Source: an uncultured Eubacteriales bacterium
GTDB taxonomy: Bacteria > Bacillota > Clostridia > Christensenellales > CAG-917
Direction of reading: 5' to 3'
DNA: 8,512 bases
NCBI GenBank assembly: GCA_900551145.1
Contig: URUQ01000053.1
Span: forward strand, 1 to 8,512
Shown here piece by piece: positions 5,514-8,512 of this stretch (position 1 is its first letter; each line of letters starts with the position of its first letter). A program made the position numbers and the translations under genes. The notes beneath the pieces were generated by a model. It worked only from the letters and a program-made list of their open reading frames with translations, did not search any database and was not told the DNA's origin.

Positions 5514-6728
5514 TTAGTTTTTCTTGTTTGAACCTTTGCTCGGGGTTGCTACTACGGGTTTTTGCACCGTGCGTTTTTCCTCCACTACGGGTGAATACTG
5601 CATAAGCGGCTGCTCTTGCGTCACGTAAGGCACGAACGCCACTGGTTGCACGATGGGAGGCATTTGATAGGGTTTGCCGTCAGCCCCCATATAGAATGCG
5701 GGTTGGCTTTGCGGTGCGCTCGCTTGTTGGGGATAAGGTTGTGCCGCCGCCGGAGGCGCGTACGGATACGGATACGGCGGATAGGGATAAGGATAAGGAG
5801 GATATGCTCCGAAATGCGCCTGATTGGGACCTGAAAAGTCCGCTTGTTCTTCCTTCTTCTCTTCCGTCTTGGACGGTGCGACTTGCTCTTTTTTGGGCGC
5901 ATTGATTTTGTCTATAAACTCGTCCAAAGTGGGCGTCTTTTCCACTTCGAGATCCGCTTGCGGAGGGGGTACGATTTTTTGTTTGCGCTTGACGGGCGGG
6001 CTTTGCTTAATTTTGTTTTTCGCAAGGAGTAAAAGCGCACGCGCCTTGTCGCGACCGCAGTGTGTGCAAGCGGTAGCGTCGAGCGGATTGATAGTTCCGC
6101 ACGCAGGGCAAACGTAGGTTTCACCCTCTATGTCGTCTTCATCTATTTGAGAATACGGGTCTGCGTAATACTTGGCGTAAGATTGAAGCGCAACGGACAT
6201 CTTTTTGAGAAGAGCCACGTCTTCCGAGCCGAGTTCGTTGAGTTTTTGTCTGTAACATTCAAGCACGTTTGCCTTTTTCTCGTATTCTTCCTCGCTCTTT
6301 TTGCGGTAATCTTCTACTTGCAATAAAGCGGTTTCTCTCTCTTCCGCGGTCTTTTGGCGTTTTTCGGCAATCTCTTTGTCCACCGCCGCCATTCTCTCGC
6401 GCTCCATATTGTCAAGGCGCAATTTGGTCTTGCGCGCGTCGAGGATATCCGCGTCGCAGTGCGTTTCGCTTTCCGCTACGATTGGAGCACCGCAAGATAC
6501 GCAAAATTTTGCACCCGGCAAGTTCTTTGTTCCGCATACGGCGCAAATAGGTTTGCGCATAACGGACAAGATACCTCCGCACTTGGCGCAATATCTGCTT
6601 CCCGCACTGTTCTTTGCGTGGCATACGGGGCAAACGGTCTCGTAATTTTCAACTACGTCCGCTCCGCACGTTGCGCAAAACGCCTGTCCGGGCTTTACTT
6701 CGTTTCCGCATATTTTACAAACAAACAT
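5514..6728 (-). CDS. Four-zinc-ribbon, coiled-coil protein of unknown function
   Basis: This 404-residue soluble protein has four zinc ribbons, all with exact CxxC-x10-CxxC spacing: cysteines 4/7/18/21, 33/36/47/50, 62/65/76/79 and 207/210/221/224. Between ribbons three and four is a charged, heptad-like stretch (about 96-165), probably a coiled coil. After ribbon four come a Lys/Glu/Pro-rich linker, a Tyr-Pro repeat (309-323), a Gln/Pro/Ala segment, the motif QMPPIVQPVAFVPYVTQ (355-371) and a basic tail. There is no signal peptide or membrane helix, so it is probably cytoplasmic. ATG at 6728 has AGGTGA just upstream and lies 29 bases after the glnS stop. Its motif is shared with both downstream membrane proteins, suggesting they work together. 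The actual function is unknown: scaffold, sensor and nucleic-acid binder are all open. Confidence 0.88.
   Translation of the reverse strand: MFVCKICGNEVKPGQAFCATCGADVVENYETVCPVCHAKNSAGSRYCAKCGGILSVMRKPICAVCGTKNLPGAKFCVSCGAPIVAESETHCDADILDARKTKLRLDNMERERMAAVDKEIAEKRQKTAEERETALLQVEDYRKKSEEEYEKKANVLECYRQKLNELGSEDVALLKKMSVALQSYAKYYADPYSQIDEDDIEGETYVCPACGTINPLDATACTHCGRDKARALLLLAKNKIKQSPPVKRKQKIVPPPQADLEVEKTPTLDEFIDKINAPKKEQVAPSKTEEKKEEQADFSGPNQAHFGAYPPYPYPYPPYPYPYAPPAAAQPYPQQASAPQSQPAFYMGADGKPYQMPPIVQPVAFVPYVTQEQPLMQYSPVVEEKRTVQKPVVATPSKGSNKKN
5763..5804 (-). repeat. Tandem 21-bp repeat encoding YPPYPYP twice
   Basis: Two adjacent 21-base units encode two identical copies of YPPYPYP (residues 309-315 and 316-322), followed by one more Tyr. 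The first unit uses CCT or CCC for proline and the second uses CCG throughout, so the copies differ only at proline third positions. On the plus strand this appears as a GGATAN hexamer ladder. Such tracts can change length by slippage. Confidence 0.85.
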
Positions 6729-6757
6729 ATTTCACCTACAAAATGTTTATCGTTAAG

Positions 6758-8383
6758 TCACGCCTTGGGTTTGAAACTGTCTTTGAGGCCGACTATGCTG
6801 TTGAATTCATTCTTATCGTTGCGCTTGATGAAGTAACCTTCACGCAAAAATTGGAATCTCGTATGGACGGGTGCGTCTCCGACGATTTTCTCCGCTTTGC
6901 CGTGGAGAACGGTTAGCGAATCGGGATTGACTCTGTCCATATAGTCCCCGTCTCCGTCGTTGATGAGGTAATCGAACATATTGAGCGTGACGTCCACGCA
7001 GTCGTTGGCATTGACGAAATGTATCGTGCCTTTGACCTTCATGTTCGCGCCCTCTTCACCCGACTTCGTACCTTCGAGATACTCAGCGTGCACCGCAGTG
7101 ACGTTGCCGTCCGCATCTTGTTCGCAACCTACGTATTTGATGATATACGCGCCTTTAAGACGCACTATTCCGTCGGGCTTTAAGCGGAAGTATTTGGGCG
7201 GAGGATTGAGCGAGAAATCGTCTTGTTCTATGTACAGTTCTCTGCCGAACGTCGTCTCGTGTACGCCCGCACCGTCTTGTTGCGGGTTGTTTTCGATATA
7301 CACGGGCTCACTCTTACCTTCGGGATAGTTGTCGATGATAAGCTTCAAGGGCTTGGTGACGACCATCGCTCTTTGTGCGTGTGCGTTCAAGTCCTCTCTG
7401 ACGCAGTGTTCCAAAATGGAAATATCCACTTCGCTGTCCGCTTTGGATACGCCTATGCGAGAACAGAAATCTCTGATAGACTCGGGCGTGTAACCTCTCT
7501 CTCTGATGCCCGAAAGAGTGGATAATCTCGGATCGTCCCAACCCCACACGATTTTTTCGTCGACCAAACGCTTGATAAAACGCTTGCTCATAACCGTGTG
7601 CGTGAGATTGAGCCTTGCAAACTCTATTTGACGAGGTCTGGGATTAAAACCGCAGTTGAGCGTAACCCAGTCGTAAAGCGGACGATGATTTTCAAATTCA
7701 AGCGAGCAAAGAGAGTGCGTAATACCCTCGATTGCGTCCTCGATGGGGTGCGCAAAGTCGTACATCGGATAAATAACCCATTTGTCGCCCGTGTGCGGGT
7801 GAGTTGCGTGGCAAATACGATAGATGACGGGGTCACGCATATTGATGTTGGGTGACGCCATATCTATTTTTGCGCGCAAGACTTTTTCGCCGTCGGCAAA
7901 TTCCCCTTTTCTCATACGCTCGAACAAATCGAGGTTTTCCTCGACGCTCCTGTTTCTGTACGGGCTTTCGGTGCCGGGGGTGTTGAAATTTCCTCTCGTT
8001 GCGCTTATCTCTTCCGCGCTCAAATCGCAGACGTACGCTTTGCCCTCTTTGATGAGCTTGACGGCGCACTCGTACATTTTCTCGAAATAATCGCTTGCGT
8101 TGTGGAGTTCGTCCCAATCGAAGCCGAGCCATTTGATGTCGGCTTTGATGCTTTCCATATATTCGACGTCCTCTTTTGCGGGGTTGGTATCGTCAAAGCG
8201 CAAATTGCACGCGCCGTGATACTTTTCTTTCATACCGAAGTTGATGCAAAGTGCTTTTGCGTGTCCGATATGCAAATATCCGTTGGGTTCGGGCGGAAAA
8301 CGAGTGATAATCTTGTTCACCTTTCCGCTAGCGAGGTCTTCGTCGATAAATTCTTCAATAAAGTTTCTTGAATTGTCTTCCAT
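6758..8383 (-). CDS. glnS: Glutaminyl-tRNA synthetase
   Basis: GlnRS charges tRNA-Gln with glutamine using ATP in the cytoplasm. The 541-residue product is close to the usual length (E. coli about 554). It has the class I signature PPEPNGYLHIGH (30-41), the NLRFDDTNPAKEDVEY segment, the KMSKS-type loop VMSKR (264-268), and YPMYDFAHPIEDAIEGITHS (205-224) with LEFENHRPLYDW (228-239). The last two distinguish GlnRS from GluRS. The C-terminal part matches the anticodon-binding beta-barrels. ATG at 8383 gives the expected short lead before the catalytic domain. AAAGG lies about ten bases upstream. It appears complete and is the first gene of the upstream cluster. Many Bacillota make Gln-tRNA by amidation through GatCAB instead, so direct charging is a mild distinguishing trait. 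Confidence 0.97.
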   Translation of the reverse strand: MEDNSRNFIEEFIDEDLASGKVNKIITRFPPEPNGYLHIGHAKALCINFGMKEKYHGACNLRFDDTNPAKEDVEYMESIKADIKWLGFDWDELHNASDYFEKMYECAVKLIKEGKAYVCDLSAEEISATRGNFNTPGTESPYRNRSVEENLDLFERMRKGEFADGEKVLRAKIDMASPNINMRDPVIYRICHATHPHTGDKWVIYPMYDFAHPIEDAIEGITHSLCSLEFENHRPLYDWVTLNCGFNPRPRQIEFARLNLTHTVMSKRFIKRLVDEKIVWGWDDPRLSTLSGIRERGYTPESIRDFCSRIGVSKADSEVDISILEHCVREDLNAHAQRAMVVTKPLKLIIDNYPEGKSEPVYIENNPQQDGAGVHETTFGRELYIEQDDFSLNPPPKYFRLKPDGIVRLKGAYIIKYVGCEQDADGNVTAVHAEYLEGTKSGEEGANMKVKGTIHFVNANDCVDVTLNMFDYLINDGDGDYMDRVNPDSLTVLHGKAEKIVGDAPVHTRFQFLREGYFIKRNDKNEFNSIVGLKDSFKPKA

Positions 8384-8406
8384 TTAGGTATAGCCTTTGC
8401 GCGACG

Positions 8407-8420
8407 GCGTGCAGGCACGC
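8407..8420 (-). other. GC-rich hairpin in the glnS leader
   Basis: GCGTG at 8407-8411 pairs with CACGC at 8416-8420 around a 4-base loop. An outer CGCG at 8400-8403 can pair with CGCG at 8431-8434. There is no T-run after it and the leader is too short for a complete T-box riboswitch, so its role is unknown. Confidence 0.35.
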
Positions 8421-8445
8421 ACGCATATTGCGCGTAAATAAAATT

Positions 8446-8451
8446 ATTATA
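8446..8451 (-). promoter_or_regulatory. Possible -10 box of the glnS promoter
   Basis: The minus strand reads TATAAT, the exact consensus, 62 bases upstream of the glnS ATG. The matching -35 would fall at about 8469-8474, inside adapter sequence, so it cannot be checked here. AT-rich surroundings make a chance match possible. Confidence 0.45.
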
Positions 8452-8465
8452 CTTAATGATAAGAC

Positions 8466-8512
8466 CTGTCTCTTATACACATCTCCGAGCCCACGAGACG
8501 GACTCCTATCTC
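8466..8512 (-). other. Nextera read-2 adapter with i7 index (artefact)
   Basis: Bases 8466-8484 are the Tn5 mosaic end and 8485-8499 the rest of the read-2 adapter. Bases 8500-8507 (GGACTCCT) match the i7 index I recall as N705, and 8508-8512 begin the P7 sequence. Native DNA ends at 8465. Confidence 0.98.

Noticed and set aside
6354..6836. Plus-strand open frame of 160 codons opposite the zinc-ribbon gene
   Set aside because: It is antisense to cysteine and lysine-rich coding sequence and crosses the glnS/zinc-ribbon junction. No domain is recognised.
8384..8465. T-box riboswitch for glnS
   Set aside because: Only 82 native bases precede the gene, and no T-box consensus or terminator/antiterminator pair is visible.
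14..8484. Matching Tn5-like inverted ends suggesting a transposon
   Set aside because: The 19-bp ends are the engineered mosaic ends of Nextera adapters joined to adapter and index sequence. No transposase gene lies between them.

Overview
The window is one 8433-base stretch of bacterial DNA (33-8465) with Nextera sequencing adapters still attached at both ends, including an i7 index on the right. Both ends are therefore library cut points, not biological boundaries. All seven convincing genes lie on the minus strand, so transcription runs from high to low coordinates. The gene content suggests Bacillota, probably an uncultured clostridial lineage: a WalJ/YycJ-type hydrolase next to rlmH, CPBP membrane proteases and zinc-ribbon proteins. 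TGA is used as a normal stop, so the code is standard. Placement below phylum is not possible from this alone.

First cluster (8383 to 3845): glnS (glutaminyl-tRNA synthetase) follows a GC-rich leader with a possible -10 box. It is followed at 29, 9 and 16 bases by a four-zinc-ribbon coiled-coil protein and two related four-helix membrane proteins of unknown function. These three unknown proteins share a short proline-rich motif (PIVxPxAxVPYxTQ in its clearest form) in their disordered parts. They look like one undescribed zinc-ribbon/membrane module. The cluster ends at a perfect 13-bp inverted repeat.

Second cluster (3777 to 490): a WalJ-like metallo-beta-lactamase-fold hydrolase, two tandem CPBP intramembrane proteases and rlmH (23S rRNA methyltransferase). 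Every junction is a four-base ATGA stop/start overlap, so the genes are probably translationally coupled. In Bacillus the slot between walJ and rlmH holds an HtrA-type serine protease. Here two unrelated membrane proteases sit there.

Tail (33-489): no convincing gene. It holds a decayed alternating repeat (CGAGTG / GAGAAAT) and many small inverted repeats, and its identity is unknown.
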